Origin: Oikopleura dioica
Lineage: Eukaryota > Chordata > Appendicularia > Copelata > Oikopleuridae
Assembly: GCA_907165135.1 (NCBI GenBank)
Contig: OU015569.1
Coordinates: 8,804,501-8,868,500, forward strand
DNA length: 64,000 nucleotides
Reading direction: 5' to 3'
Below the pieces are notes generated by a model. The model searched no databases. It was not told the DNA's origin and saw nothing but the letters and a program-made list of their open reading frames with translations. Of this stretch, positions 20,703 to 31,969 are shown one piece after another. The translations under genes and the position numbers were made by a program. Positions within the stretch are counted from its first letter, which is position 1; every line of letters begins with the position of its first letter.

Positions 20703-21966
20703 TCTGGAAAAAAAATATAATTTACTTTTTGCTGCGTTCCGTTTTTGAATGAGGCAGTCTGCAAGAATATTTTTCAGCGCGCCGTTGTTTTTCACGTACT
20801 GATGGCGTGATTTTACGAAAACGGTTGGTGATGCTGATCAAAATCAAAATGAACTTTGCAACGAAAAAATTTTGCAATACCGTTCATGCTCGACGTATAT
20901 CATCTAAAATTGAAACATGCAATAACAACAGTTTTTTTTATCACTGATAGTCATAGTTCATACTCCTCATTATGAGTGTACTGAATCGCTTTCGAAAGTC
21001 AGCAAAAAACAAAATTTATTTCGAAGACCTACCACGACTCAGGAGGCTGCTAAAAGTCCACAATATCTATGCATTCCACTGTTACTCTAGTTCTTACTTG
21101 TTCAACTTTGAAAGAACATTTACGGAACAAAGTAACTAAATAGCCGCATTTCAGTATTAAATGTAATCCATTACAAAGGCCGTCTTATTTTTAATCCCTT
21201 CTGAGTGTTGGTTGATCGGACCGCGGGATATTTTGCATCCAACTGCGCTGCAAATAATAGCCATTTTTCTTCTTATCTGTTCGCAATTACTTCCCTACCA
21301 TTAGAGCCGCACAGAAGGCGAAATATTTTATTCAAATCCAAAAGATTAATAGTTAATCGCCTTTTTGCGAGAGGCTAATTCGGAAAACGGCAGCACTCAG
21401 ATTCGCCAGAAACAAGAAAAAAAATATAACTGAGAAATAGAAGCAAAGATGAAAGTGCGAAGATAAAGAATAAGTTCTAGAGAAAGAGCGTCAGAAAAGA
21501 TATGCGCATTAAGAATAGAATATGCTGCAAGGAAATGAGTCAGATCTCAAAAACCCAATAAATTGATTTTCTCCGTTTCTGCATTTTGACTCTAGCAAGG
21601 AAAGTTTGTCAGTATCATCGGAATCAGATGAAAAATATAAAATTCGCCGATCGAACTCAAAGCGTCAGGTATTCAACTAGAAGATTGTCTTTTATTGAGG
21701 TGTAAAAATGGGAAGGAGGAACAGATTCCGTTATTTCAAGCCTTTCATTGTGTCTAGAGTAGATGAGTGGCTCTCTCAAGCTCCTACTTTTGAGTATTTT
21801 TGTTGAAATCTCGAAATTTTCAAACAAGCCATTTCAGATGGCGTATTTTTTCTCAGAGTCTTCTGGGGCAATTCTGATCCAAATTGGCGCATGATTAGCT
21901 TTTTAAAGCTCAATTAGTGATCTGAGCAAGTGATCGACGCAAATCGACGGAGATTATTTTCAGAGA
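20703..21966. other. Intergenic interval, no gene seen
   Basis: AT-rich sequence between the divergent kinesin-like (-) and 21967 (+) genes. No ORF with coding character, RNA gene or strong repeat was found. It probably carries both promoters. Confidence 0.5.
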
Positions 21967-23573
21967 ATGGCTCAACACGCCACCTCCACCAACGGCAAGA
22001 ACCAAGAAAGGGGCCTTCCAGTGACTTCGACAAAAAACTCAGGTACATCAATCTGCTGATCAATAATGAAACGCGAGAAATTTCAAGGAGTTCTATCATG
22101 GTTTCTGAGTTTTTTTGGCGCGAGGAAGGGACGAGGACCTGCCCTGAAAAGCAAAAATGGCAGCGAACCGGAACTTGGGAGAAGCTGCGGAAAAGATAAA
22201 TCCGAAAAGGGCTCACTCCGAAAGTCAGTGTCAGATCTACTAGAAGAGTTTAACCAGCCGAAGAAGGCCATGTCCAAAGCTAAATCTGGACAAACAGGAG
22301 AGCAGAGAACAACAAACAATAATGCCGAAGCTACTAGCAACAAAGCAACTGTAATTGCTTGTCAGTCGCAAAAGGAAGAGGAAAGCTCCAGCCAGGAAAA
22401 CTTATTGGTAAGTAACGTTCACAAAGATAAAAAAAGGAGCTGATCCTAATTTGACAGCAAATATTGGATGAATCGTAAAATTTCAACGCTGAATTCATAT
22501 AAAAAAAGCATGTTATGCAGAAACATTCGTCGAGAGAGTATTTATAAAAAGATTTAAAATCTGCTGCTCGAAAGTGTCCAGAAAGGATGTTAAGGGATTA
22601 GTACTCTAAAAGTCTGATTCAGGGCGCGAAGTCAGAGGTCGTCAGCCAGAGTAGTAGCATAAATAACAGCGAAAACGAGGAGAGCAAGCCAAACAAAATG
22701 GAAATTCTCGGTAGCGTGAAGTCACGTGAACAAATGTCAAAATTTTCAATTGTAGCAAAAAAACTCGACAAAATCAATCTCCAAACAGCAGAGAACATCA
22801 AGCGCGGCATCCAGATGAAGGAAACTACGCTCGAGCAAAATGCTGACAGAACAAATGTAAATATTTTATGAATTTGCTGACACTCATCTCATAGCAGGAC
22901 TATTGTTAACAGCTCGTATAACTAATTAATACCTGCGAATATTTATGGCAAAGCGTCGAAATTAGTACATGTGTCCGATAAATTACGATTTCTTGTTTCT
23001 CGAGCTCGTCGTTTACTTATTTTTAGAAAGCTTCAGAAGAGAGTCTTGAGAAGTCAGCTGAGGAAGCAGACAAAATGTCCACCTCATCGTCGCCAGAAAA
23101 CGTCGAGCAGCCCAAAAAATCAGTAAAGGCATTAGGAGCACTGCTACAAATGAAAGGTCCACTGCCAATGCCAGGAATGGCCGGTTTGGGAGGCCCTCCT
23201 CCATCGCTAAGGATAGTTTCAACTGGAGTCCAGTTACTAATGAAATAAAACATCAAGGAGTTATTTTGCTTATCGAAAGACTCAAGTCGAAACTCAAGCA
23301 AGAAAAAAATCCACACTGCCCAGAAGTGAGAATGGTGAAAAGTGCCTTGAGCAAGAAGATGATAAAGACAAGAAAAATACAGTTCCGGAGGACCAATTTA
23401 CCTCAGAAAAGCTCAAGGTCAATCTCCGTCAAAGGGCGACGAAAATAAAACGACCAGTTTCAAGAAAATTTCGAAACAGTATGGTAAGTTAAATACACTT
23501 TGTTCTTTTGAATAGAGAATCGAATTAATTGGATATTTAGCAATTGACCGAAATGGAAATGCTCGAAGATTGA
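21967..23573 (+). CDS. Uncharacterised Ser/Lys-rich protein
   Basis: The start MAQHATSTNGKNQERG follows a TTTTCAG acceptor by three bases, as expected after trans-splicing. Exons (about 21967-22042, 22086-22408, 22621-22857, 23029-23215, 23280-23481, 23541-23573) join in frame. Visible features: a hydrophobic/aromatic patch GVLSWFLSFFGARKGRG, a long polar Ser/Asn/Gln region, a helix-prone MSKFSIVAKKLDKIN, the Pro/Gly stretch MKGPLPMPGMAGLGGPPP, and a very basic segment LRQRATKIKRPVSRKFRN near the C-terminus. That basic segment loosely recalls capping-protein-interacting motifs (LxHxTxxRPK-type) but does not match well enough to assign. The junction around 23215-23280 is uncertain. Family not recognised. 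Confidence 0.6.
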
Positions 23574-23811
23574 GAGTGAAGATAAACAGCTAGGGAATGC
23601 TCCGTCTAGCAAAGTGCCAAGTCCTTCTGATCTGAATTAATGAGAAGACAAAATCTCATTCAGCCACATCTTGGTGCTGCAATTCAACAAAAACTTAAAA
23701 AAACGAACGAAAAAATAAAACTCTGCTATTTTAATAAATGAAAATTCTACATTCTAGAATACACTCTTGATTGTTTATTTGGCAAAGTGTAAGCAGTCAG
23801 TTCAGCTAAAA

Positions 23812-25649
23812 ATGGGAAAATCAAGACGTTCGAACAAAACGGCGCCAAAGGCATGTTCAATTTTATAGTAAAATGAAATGACGATTTTTTTTAAAGAATT
23901 TGTCTCAAATTTTGAGTAATCTAAGTAAAGAGCTTCCACAACTTTAATTCAGGAACTTGTTGTGGACGTGATCCATGTCTCTGATCCACGCTTGAATCAA
24001 CCAGTTCCGGACTCAGACGATGAGCATCGATCGTATCCCCGTGCAAAGCCCAAAAAAGCCAAAAAGGAAAAGAAGTCGAAAAAGTCAAAGAAAGAGAAAA
24101 AAGATAAGAAAGATAAACTCGAAAGAATTGTCGTCAAACCAGTCGAAGAAGAAACTGAAAACGAGCTTCCAAACTTGGAATCTAAAGTCACACTTGATGA
24201 AGATAAATCAGGAAAGGATTTAAGTAGAACTATGCAAATGAGTACTCTTGGTCTATTTTTATGAATTTATATCCGTGAGAAGTTGCAGAAGAAATCGCAC
24301 CCTCTCAAGAAGAGCCAAAACGAAAAGTTTCTTTCGAGGACGGAACTGCTCAGGTCTTTGACTCTGCTGTTGCTCCTAGAAAGATCCACGAGGGGTCCAC
24401 GGAAACAGTACCTGTCCCGCCTGAAACGGACGAAGAAAATCAAAAATCATCTGAAAACCAAGGAAAGGAATTGCTCTCTTTCTCTCTTTTTGATCTTTTA
24501 GTTTGCATAAATTGAGTTTCCAAAAGGAACCACTGAAACTGATGTCAACGAAGAAGGTGTGCCACCTGCTCTTGTTGTGCAAGATATATCAGACTTGACA
24601 AGCGAGGAAATCCAAGCACAAGCAGAAGCCGCCGAAAAACAAGCCGAAGAAGCGAGAGGCGTTGAGCATAGGAAAATGTTCAAATATATGTAAGGCTTTA
24701 CACGTAAGAAAAAACTCAATTAAATACTGTTTAATGAACAACATAAAGTGAAACTGAAGAAGGCCCAAGTGAGGCCGAAGAAACAGATGATGAGCTCGGA
24801 AAGAAAAAATCCAAAAAGAAGAAATCCATGTCGAAAAAATGGCCCAAGATGAAGAAACCAAAGCCAGAGGGTGAAACTGAGGATGAAGATAACGAGAAAG
24901 CGGCGAAGAAGGGAAAGAAAACGAAAAAAGAGCTAAAGGCTGAAAAAGCGGCTAAGAAGGCGGAAGCCGCTCGGAAGAAGAAAGAACTTCACAACCTTGT
25001 CGACCAGTAAATTCAGGATATTACTTGACAGATAAGTTTTAAAACATTCAGAGTTGCAGCGAGTTATTCTAACTCTATTTTGGACTTGCGGAATCACGTT
25101 AAAGATATAAAAGAAGATCACAAAGAAAGTAGGTTTTCCTTTCCCTAAAAAACCTAACGATGCTTGAAGACGTCGAGTTGGCAAAACATCACCTTGGTTT
25201 TCTTCAAACAACAGTCACTCGACTAGACAACATCGCTGATGATTTAAAAATTTGCGACAAAATTGTCGACGAAACGACCCCATCGCTACTTGAAAGTAAG
25301 CTACACAAATTGATAAAAAACTCAGTTGAATTTAGCTTTCAAAAGTTGCCGTGAATTTCTGGATGCCACAGAGTTGGCACTGGACGCGCAGTTCGAAACA
25401 GGCGCTGACGAGCTCAAGACAAAGGTGCACCAGCTCGACGAACACACGAAGAACATCAAAGGTCTCAAAACTGGGGACAAGTCAATCTTCGAGAGCTATC
25501 ACGACAACTTTGGCGCGCTAAATACACGCGTCGAAAACCAAGAAAAAGCGCTCAACGAAAAGCTAGAGCAGTTCGAGCAGAGCATGCAACAGTACAAGGA
25601 AATACACTTCGAAAACGTGAAAAATAAAAGTTCCTGTGAAATCCTCTAA
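23812..25649 (+). CDS. Lys-rich coiled-coil protein with C-terminal CAAX box
   Basis: The start MGKSRRSNKTAPK ends at a GC-AG intron (23851-23952). The protein then has a Lys-rich run (KKAKKEKKSKKSKKEKK), acidic linkers, QAQAEAAEKQAEEARG, a second Lys-rich block (KKKSKKKKSMSKKWPK), an Ala/Lys helix, and a long coiled-coil region (LDLRNHVKDIKEDHKE; HLGFLQTTVTRLDNIADD; NALDTRVENQEK-like near the end). It ends FENVKNKSSCEIL-stop: CEIL fits a CaaX box, and a Leu at the last position favours geranylgeranylation. This suggests membrane attachment of a filament- or scaffold-like protein. Several internal exon joins are short and uncertain. Family not recognised. Confidence 0.65.
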
Positions 25650-25799
25650 TTTCTGCCCATTTTTGCGCTGTTGGGTTATTTTTATAAACTTATATATTTA
25701 ATAAAAAACACAGTATCTGAGTGTGATAGGGTTTTTTCTTGCGTTAATTAAGTATAAGCAGGATAGCTGATGAAGATAGGGCAGGTTTAAATGGTTATC

Positions 25800-27436
25800 C
25801 TAGAACAGAGTCGTACTCTGAGATTCTTTCTTTTGTTCGAGGGCTTTTTGGTCAGCGATAAGGGATCTAGAACATCGAGTGTGAAATTTAAGTTTATAGA
25901 AGACTCACCTGGCAGCGGCAAAGTATAAGATCGCGGATATCACCGTGAAGAGAGGTGCAAAAATAACGAATGCTGACTGCATAGAGCGGAATTCAGCAAG
26001 ATAGGTGTCTAGGAAAACAAATTAGCATGTTCATATTTTGGAAACAGCTGACCTCGGTCACCATCTCTGTATTTTCTTATCATATCAGCCACGGCACCAA
26101 CGATGATAGGCGAGGGGGCGTCACCAAGCGCATGACTAAAAACGAAAATATTTCATAAAATTAACATCCTTATCACCTAATAATATTAAAAAAGGCTTTG
26201 CCAGTTGATCGTTTCCGTGGAGGAATGACAGACATAACTATTTCACATGAGAGTCCCCAGTTGATAGAGCTCCCAGTCAGGGCTAGAAAAGCCATAACCC
26301 AGCTCAACTTTCGGTAGATCATCATAAAAAGGAGCATTATGGCAATAGACATAGTCGATACAAGATTGCCATAACCACAGAGCTCAGGCTCAATAAGTTT
26401 ATTTCCTAATTTTCGTCCCAGTCGAGACAAATAAATTCCTAGTAATCCTCCGAGTAGTCCAGCAACTACGGTCAAGGCGCCGAATTTCAAGTTAATTTCT
26501 TCAAATTCGCAAGGTGGGTGCGCGCATGGTTTCAGTTCGTGCGCTAGAACTGCTACTTGTGAAAACATATCGGGTAGCCAAAGCGTTGCGATGCCGATCA
26601 TTGCGTTCGTGCAGGCGCTGCCAGTCACGGTGTATACGTATGTCTTCACATTGAGGAAGTATTTGAGGTCGGTGAGATATTCTTCCTTGGCGGTAATCAT
26701 GTTCGGCTCCATGGCTCCGCGCTTTAGTTGAAAAGGCAAGATGAACATCATCAAAACGGCGATAAAGGCAGTGATAGGTGTTGTAACGCGGAGGGCCCAG
26801 TACCACCCTCCAAAGGTCGAAGAAGCCTCAGCGCCGATAACGTAACCAAGTCCTCCTCCAATAGGGGTGGCAGTAGACAAAGCCTATTAGCGGAAGTTAG
26901 CGAACTACCACTGCCCTGCTCTCACCTGAATGGCATAAGTTCTCGTCTTCGGTCCAAATAAGTCACTGATAAACGGCACAGCGATGACATTGAAGACACA
27001 CTCAGAAACGCCAAGGAAAAATCGAGATGTGAGTAAACCTCCAAACGTCGTCGCCGTCGAGCCCGCAAGATTGGTGCTGATTTGGCAAAGCAGGCCGATG
27101 ATGAGCAGCCACTTTCGGTCGAATCGGTCGCCCAAGTAGCCGATGATGGGGGCGAAGGACATGTAAGAAATAAGAAAAATAGTCGTCAACCAGGCCGAGT
27201 TGGTGTGGTTTAGATCGAACACTTCTTTCACTTCTTTTGGCAAGGTTAGGAAAGAAGCATTTTCAAAGCGATTAATTACCAAGCTTTCATATTCTAGCCT
27301 TTTTCCTGATAAAACTCCAGCGATAGTGTAGCGATCGCAATAGGACATACAACAATATAACCAGAGCACGATGAGAGCGCAAACTCGTCGACACTAAATC
27401 AATTTTAGTCTAGCATACATAACATTCAAATACCAT
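25800..27436 (-). CDS. SPNS: Spinster-type MFS lipid transporter
   Basis: Twelve-helix major facilitator. Exons: 27434-27436, 26926-27393, 26177-26883, 26053-26135, 25909-26008, 25800-25866. The Spinster signature CDRYTIAGVL in the first helix, the loop GYLGDRFDRKWLL, IADLF-type FISDLFG, GGGLGYVIGAE, YWALRVT, then PPRKRSTGKAFF and HALGDAPSPIIVGAVAD all match SPNS1/2/3 order. Such proteins export lysophospholipids or sphingosine-1-phosphate; which substrate applies here cannot be read. The start codon alone forms exon 1: ATG at 27434-27436 is followed directly by a 40-nt intron (27394-27433), after which CRRVCALIVLWLYCC begins. The C-terminus is short and polar. Confidence 0.88.
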
Positions 27437-28096
27437 GGAGTATTTTTGCAAAGGTGCATTGTGTTCTATTTCAGGCTGTCGGAGGAGTTTCAAAAAACAG
27501 CATTGAGCATTTCGGGAAGATAAAATCCTTTCCTGGAGCATTTCCGCGTTCTTTTTTCGTTTTTTCCTTAAAATTCTATTTTCCGGCTAAACCATTTTCT
27601 CTGGCTTCAAGCTAATCGCTCTAGCTTTCCCTGTGTCGTCTTTCTAACTTCTCTCCGTCGGCGTGTGCATGAACCGTACTGATTTTTTTTCTAAATTGGT
27701 TAATAAAAGGCCTTTGTATTAGAAAATGATTCATGTGAGGCAGAGATCGCGATTTACCGCCTCAGGACAATTGAGCCGTAAAAGGATGCACACGGATACC
27801 CACTTTACGCTAAACGCGAAAAAACGTTCAAAATCGTAAAATACATCGTTAGAAACTATGAAATCACACTTCTTCGTTTTAGACTTAGTTTTCATTCACC
27901 CACAATTCCGGTGAAAAGTCGGCCGTTGATTGCACGAATTTCACTGCCACCCACGTAATTTATTAATTTAACTGAAAATAAAACCTCGAATATCTTCAAT
28001 TTCCAGGCATGTTCGGAGTGTCATCAGAGTTTGCTAGAACATGGCTAAAGAAATAACCTATTTAAAATAGGCTATTTTTAAATATTTTTGTCAAGT
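27437..28096. other. Intergenic interval, no gene seen
   Basis: No coding signal. An inverted repeat, AAATAACCTATTT facing AAATAGGCTATTT, lies at about 28051-28078 close to the stop of the small ORF at 28097-28207; it might mark a transcript end but this is not shown. Confidence 0.4.
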
Positions 28097-28207
28097 TTAG
28101 TCCTCGATGATTCCATTCTCGCTGGTATTTCGAGAAGTCGACACAAATCCAGTCGATTTTTGTTCTTTCTTGTCGAGCTCAAAGGTGATCATTGCGCTTT
28201 TGCTCAT
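28097..28207 (-). CDS. Possible 36-residue small protein
   Basis: ATG at 28205-28207 comes just after a strong pyrimidine run and TTAG acceptor, the context seen at other starts here. The ORF reads MSKSAMITFELDKKEQKS, then FVSTSRNTSENGIIED and a stop. It is polar, with no signal or domain. It may be a small gene, or the 5' exon of something I could not extend. It is divergent from the gene at 28384. Confidence 0.3.
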   Translation of the reverse strand: MSKSAMITFELDKKEQKSTGFVSTSRNTSENGIIED

Positions 28208-28383
28208 TTCTAACACACAGCAAAAAAAGAAAGAGAATTTTTTTTTACTTTTTCTGCGATGTCGTCTCCTGTCGATGAAGATATGATCTCTTCGAAGAGC
28301 TACGCTTTTATAGCCGTCCCAGGAAAGAGTCAATATGTTACCATAGCCTTCGGAGGAAACTTAATTTGGCACTTGTTTAACTC

Positions 28384-30562
28384 TTGAAAGGCGAGGTTTT
28401 ACGAACACGAGGGATACGAAAATCGGATATTCTGCCGCTCGACGCGCCGCAAAGAAAACCAGACAGAAAAGCGAAACAGAAAACTTCGAAATCAGCGAAG
28501 AAGTCCTCTAAAACTCACGATCGGTCTCCAAACAAAACATCAGCTCGGAGTTCCACTCGTGAATCCGCGAAAAAGTCAGCCGGGATGTCTGATCGGGCAT
28601 CGAGTAAAACGCCTACTCGGACGTCGAGAAAGAAACCTGATCAGAGATCCAGTAAAACGCCGACAAGAACTCCTGCAGATAAGAGCAGTCGGACACCGAA
28701 TAGGAAATCCGATCGGAGTCCATCCAAAACGCAAACTCCAGCTCATCTTCGCACATCAACTCGTCCAGCCAGTCGTCCTCCTAGTCGAGCTTCAAGAAAA
28801 AGGACGCCAAATAATGGACGCTTGGACAAACAGGAAGGCCGCAAAGTGAGTCCGACTACTAACCAACATCGACCTGCTTCTACTCCTAAAAACCAATCCG
28901 TCCCAAAGGCATGCATCGTTTGCAAAAGGACAGAGAACCTCGGCGTCTGTCCTACCTGCAAATATCCTAATTGTAAACCGGTATGCTAGAAGAAAATACA
29001 CTCTTTATCTGACCATTTAGTGCTACCTTACCCGAGGCAGACCTAAAGAAAAGCTTTGCCCTCTCTGTCTGAAAAGAAGATTCGCAGCTGCGCAGAATGC
29101 ACCGAAGCAGAAGAACAAAAAGACAGGATCAGACATTTCCCGAAAATCCAGAAATGCAATGCAAGGCACGGTATTCGAATATGTCTCTTTTTAAATTAAT
29201 TCAAAATTCACAATTTCGAAGTCTGTTGATGCAATGGCCTCTTGTTTTGGAAAGCGAAAGATTTCTCCTGACTCTCGTGCAAATGATTTCACTCCAAAAT
29301 TGAAGCAAAAGAAGCCTCGTCGAAAAGTAATCAGATGCGCTTTTGCGATGATCTTCATGCTTTTTAGGACCCAGTTCGCACAAGAAATGACGACCTGAAG
29401 CGTACACTGGGAGAATTAAGAAAATTGCGCAGTAACCGTTTCCGACAATTGAAACCATGTGATGCTATGAGAGAAAGAATCGAGAAGGAACGTCAAAAAT
29501 CTGGTCCCATGCGAAAATACCTAGTCAAAATAAAGACGCACAACAATGCGATGAATCGAAAAGTTGAAGAGTTGAAAAGAAAGATGCAGGCGGAATCAGC
29601 TCGGCGGAGTCACTTGAAGTCCCAGTTCGTCAAAAATGCAGCGATAGTTCAGAAAATAAATATGGTAGGATCAAAACCCATATTGCATCATAACAGCTAA
29701 AATTTTGTAAGAAAAAGAAGATCTTGGAAAAAGAGAAAATTGAGTATCGCAAGCTTGAGTATCAAGTCAAGAAAGAAATGAACGAAATCGCGGCGATCCA
29801 AAAGAAACTGAAGAGCCTCCCAAAACGGCCCGGAAAAGTCCTGCTCTTTCTCGCAACGCTTCTCAACGGCAGTCAACATCAATTCTCAATCCGGATCACA
29901 CTCGCAGGAAAGAATATTATCGTTTACCGCCATTTTCATGATTCGATTATTTTATTCTTTTATAAGCCGAAGTATTTCGGGCGAATCGAGGAATGAGAGA
30001 ATAAGCAATGAGTGGCCAGTGCTGGCGCGTATGGTGAATCTGGAATCTGAACCAGAGTCACAACAGGTCAAGCGCGCGAGTTCTTCGCGATCGTCAACCG
30101 GGCGAAGCTCTACCAGAAGTCGACGAGGTTTGAAAGACTATTTTTAAAGTCAGCCATGAAAATATAACTTTAGATTCATCATCGCGAAAAAGCAGCAAAT
30201 CTGAAGCTCCGCCAATTCAACGTCAGCAGCCCGCGGTAGCGATTATGCGCCTGGAAAAGGAGCCTAACACCCTTCTTGTAAGTGCTACGTTTGTCATCAT
30301 TACACTCAACAAATTGATGATTGTTTCGTAGAATACTGAGGCGCTATCTTCCTTTCATACGCAGAGGCTCTTCAAGAAGGGACAGGATTGTCACTACCGC
30401 AAGATGATGGATGTAGAGAACCGTTCTTCTCATACAAACTCAATGCAGCGCTCCACAAAAAGCTCCAAAGAGCGAGCTCAAAAGAAAAAAGATCGACCGG
30501 AGATTGAAAATACCGAAAAAGTCAAATCTATCCCTCAATTTTTCCGTAAATTTTTGAAATGA
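28384..30562 (+). CDS. Lys/Arg/Ser-rich protein with Cys cluster and coiled coil
   Basis: The first long exon codes a repetitive basic region with recurring units such as SSKTPTRTSRKK and RSPSKTQTPA. It leads to CIVCKRTENLGVCPTCKY and, across a 37-nt intron, CYLTRGRPKEKLCPLC: eight cysteines in CxxC pairs, typical of a double zinc knuckle. Later exons carry KLRSNRFRQLKPCD, a coiled coil (NNAMNRKVEELKRKMQ; ILEKEKIEYRKLEYQVKKE), and Ser/Arg-rich sequence ending KVKSIPQFFRKFLK. The first ATG is not resolved: the frame is open at 28384 without an ATG, so an upstream exon is missing from this model. A frame change near 29780-29830 also needs checking. Likely nuclear or cytoskeletal; function unknown. 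Confidence 0.6.
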
Positions 30563-30648
30563 TCTGTGAAAATATAATCAGTCGTCCTGAAATTGTTTGT
30601 TTCTTTTAAAATCACAGAGCGTTTGCATAAGTATTTTTTTTTATTTAT

Positions 30649-31219
30649 TTAAGCAAGTTCAGATTTTACTCCTTGATTCATTTGACTTCTAGTGTTGCTA
30701 TGGATATCCTTCAAGTTCTGGAGTTCTTCAATAAGTGATCGATTTTGTTCTAAATTTAGTAATTAAAATTTTTAATGTAATTTAATTTCACCTTCCAGAA
30801 CCTGGACTCTATTCTCGAGACACTTCACGTATTCCTTTTTCTTACGTCGGCACTCTCTCGCCGCCTCTCGATTCTTAGACAGACGAATTTCACGACGTCT
30901 GGCGGCTTCTTCTGCGATTTCTGAAGGAGCACTGTGTGACGAGACGAAATTGTGGGCCATTGGATTCATGTACATTCCATCACTGCCTGACATATGAAAA
31001 TTGAAGTCTAAATCTCTTGTTGGAATCAAGAAAGAAAACAACGTGAATCGTTTTATATCAACACGCATTTTTGTAAATTTATCATTTTTGTATTTATTAA
31101 TATTCGTAGTACTTAGATCGTGGGTGCTGGAGTAGCATAAGTTTACCTGGATTGTTGTTGAGTTGGTGCCTGCTCGCATCAAACCAGAACTCACAACCGG
31201 AGACAGATCGCTGGTTCAT
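30649..31219 (-). CDS. CREB: CREB/ATF1-type bZIP factor lacking a KID
   Basis: Three exons (31147-31219, 30792-31007, 30649-30749) give 129 aa. The basic region and leucine zipper are nearly those of CREB: EEAARRREIRLSKNREAAR, ECRRKKKEYVKCLENRV, then EQNRSLIEELQNLKDIH. A TAA followed by AATAAA-type sequence closes the gene. The N-terminal part (MNQRSVSGCEFWFDASRHQ; MSGSDGMYMNPMAHNF) lacks the kinase-inducible domain RRPSYRKIL of CREB/CREM/ATF1. A further 5' exon (31442-31481, MESVDEGTASSFD) would splice in frame to the CAG acceptor at 31213 and could give an alternative start; it adds no KID either. Binding to CRE sites (TGACGTCA) is expected from the basic region. Confidence 0.88.
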
Positions 31220-31481
31220 TTGTGTGAAAGGGACAATCTAGGTTCAATTGTTTAGCTCTCTTACTCGGCAACTCGACGCTGACTCGGGTAACCGGTCACT
31301 CCGTCACTAGTTGGTGCCCGTTCTCTCTTTCTCCAGTAAGCTATCTCTAAAATTAGATGTGCTTGAGGAATCGCTACAGTGGCCGGTCCGTCGCCTTCTC
31401 GAGTTTCGCATCGTCGAGGATAATTTCAAAGCTTTAACTTACATCAAAAGACGACGCCGTCCCTTCGTCAACGCTCTCCAT

Positions 31482-31969
31482 CGTCCAAGTCACCGGCTCG
31501 TCAGTTGTTAATTTCACCTTCGTAAAGTAAAGTCTTTATTTCACAGGGAATGACACGCACTACGCGTAGTTTATATTCACCGGGTCTGCCTTTGCGCCAT
31601 CTGTGTGCCGAAAATAGAAGTGCGCCACCCTGCTTATCGACTATCGTAAAATTGAAGAACTTTGCTTTTCTAATATGCATGAGTTATTGATATGCGCACA
31701 TTTTCAGAGAGATATTCGTGAAAATTAAATGAGCAGCGTCACACACTCAAACAACTAACATTCTTTGATTTTTGCCACTTTCTTGTGCAAATGGATGATT
31801 GCATTAATTATTAAGCTAAATCTGATTAACGCAAAATTTTAAACGCGCTCTCTCCGATAAATCGATGTTTACTTTCTTATAAAACTTGCTAAACTACTAG
31901 AAGTTCACGTATATTTGATAAGAACTAAATTTGCTTGATGAAAAATAGTGTTGACTTTATTTTCAATCT
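31482..31969. other. Intergenic interval, no gene seen
   Basis: AT-rich DNA between the 5' end of the CREB-like gene and the 3' end of the TRPC4AP-like gene, both on the minus strand. No coding or RNA signal. Confidence 0.45.

Noticed and set aside
31311-31511. Plus ORF upstream of CREB
   Set aside because: Antisense to the candidate CREB 5' exon; no features.
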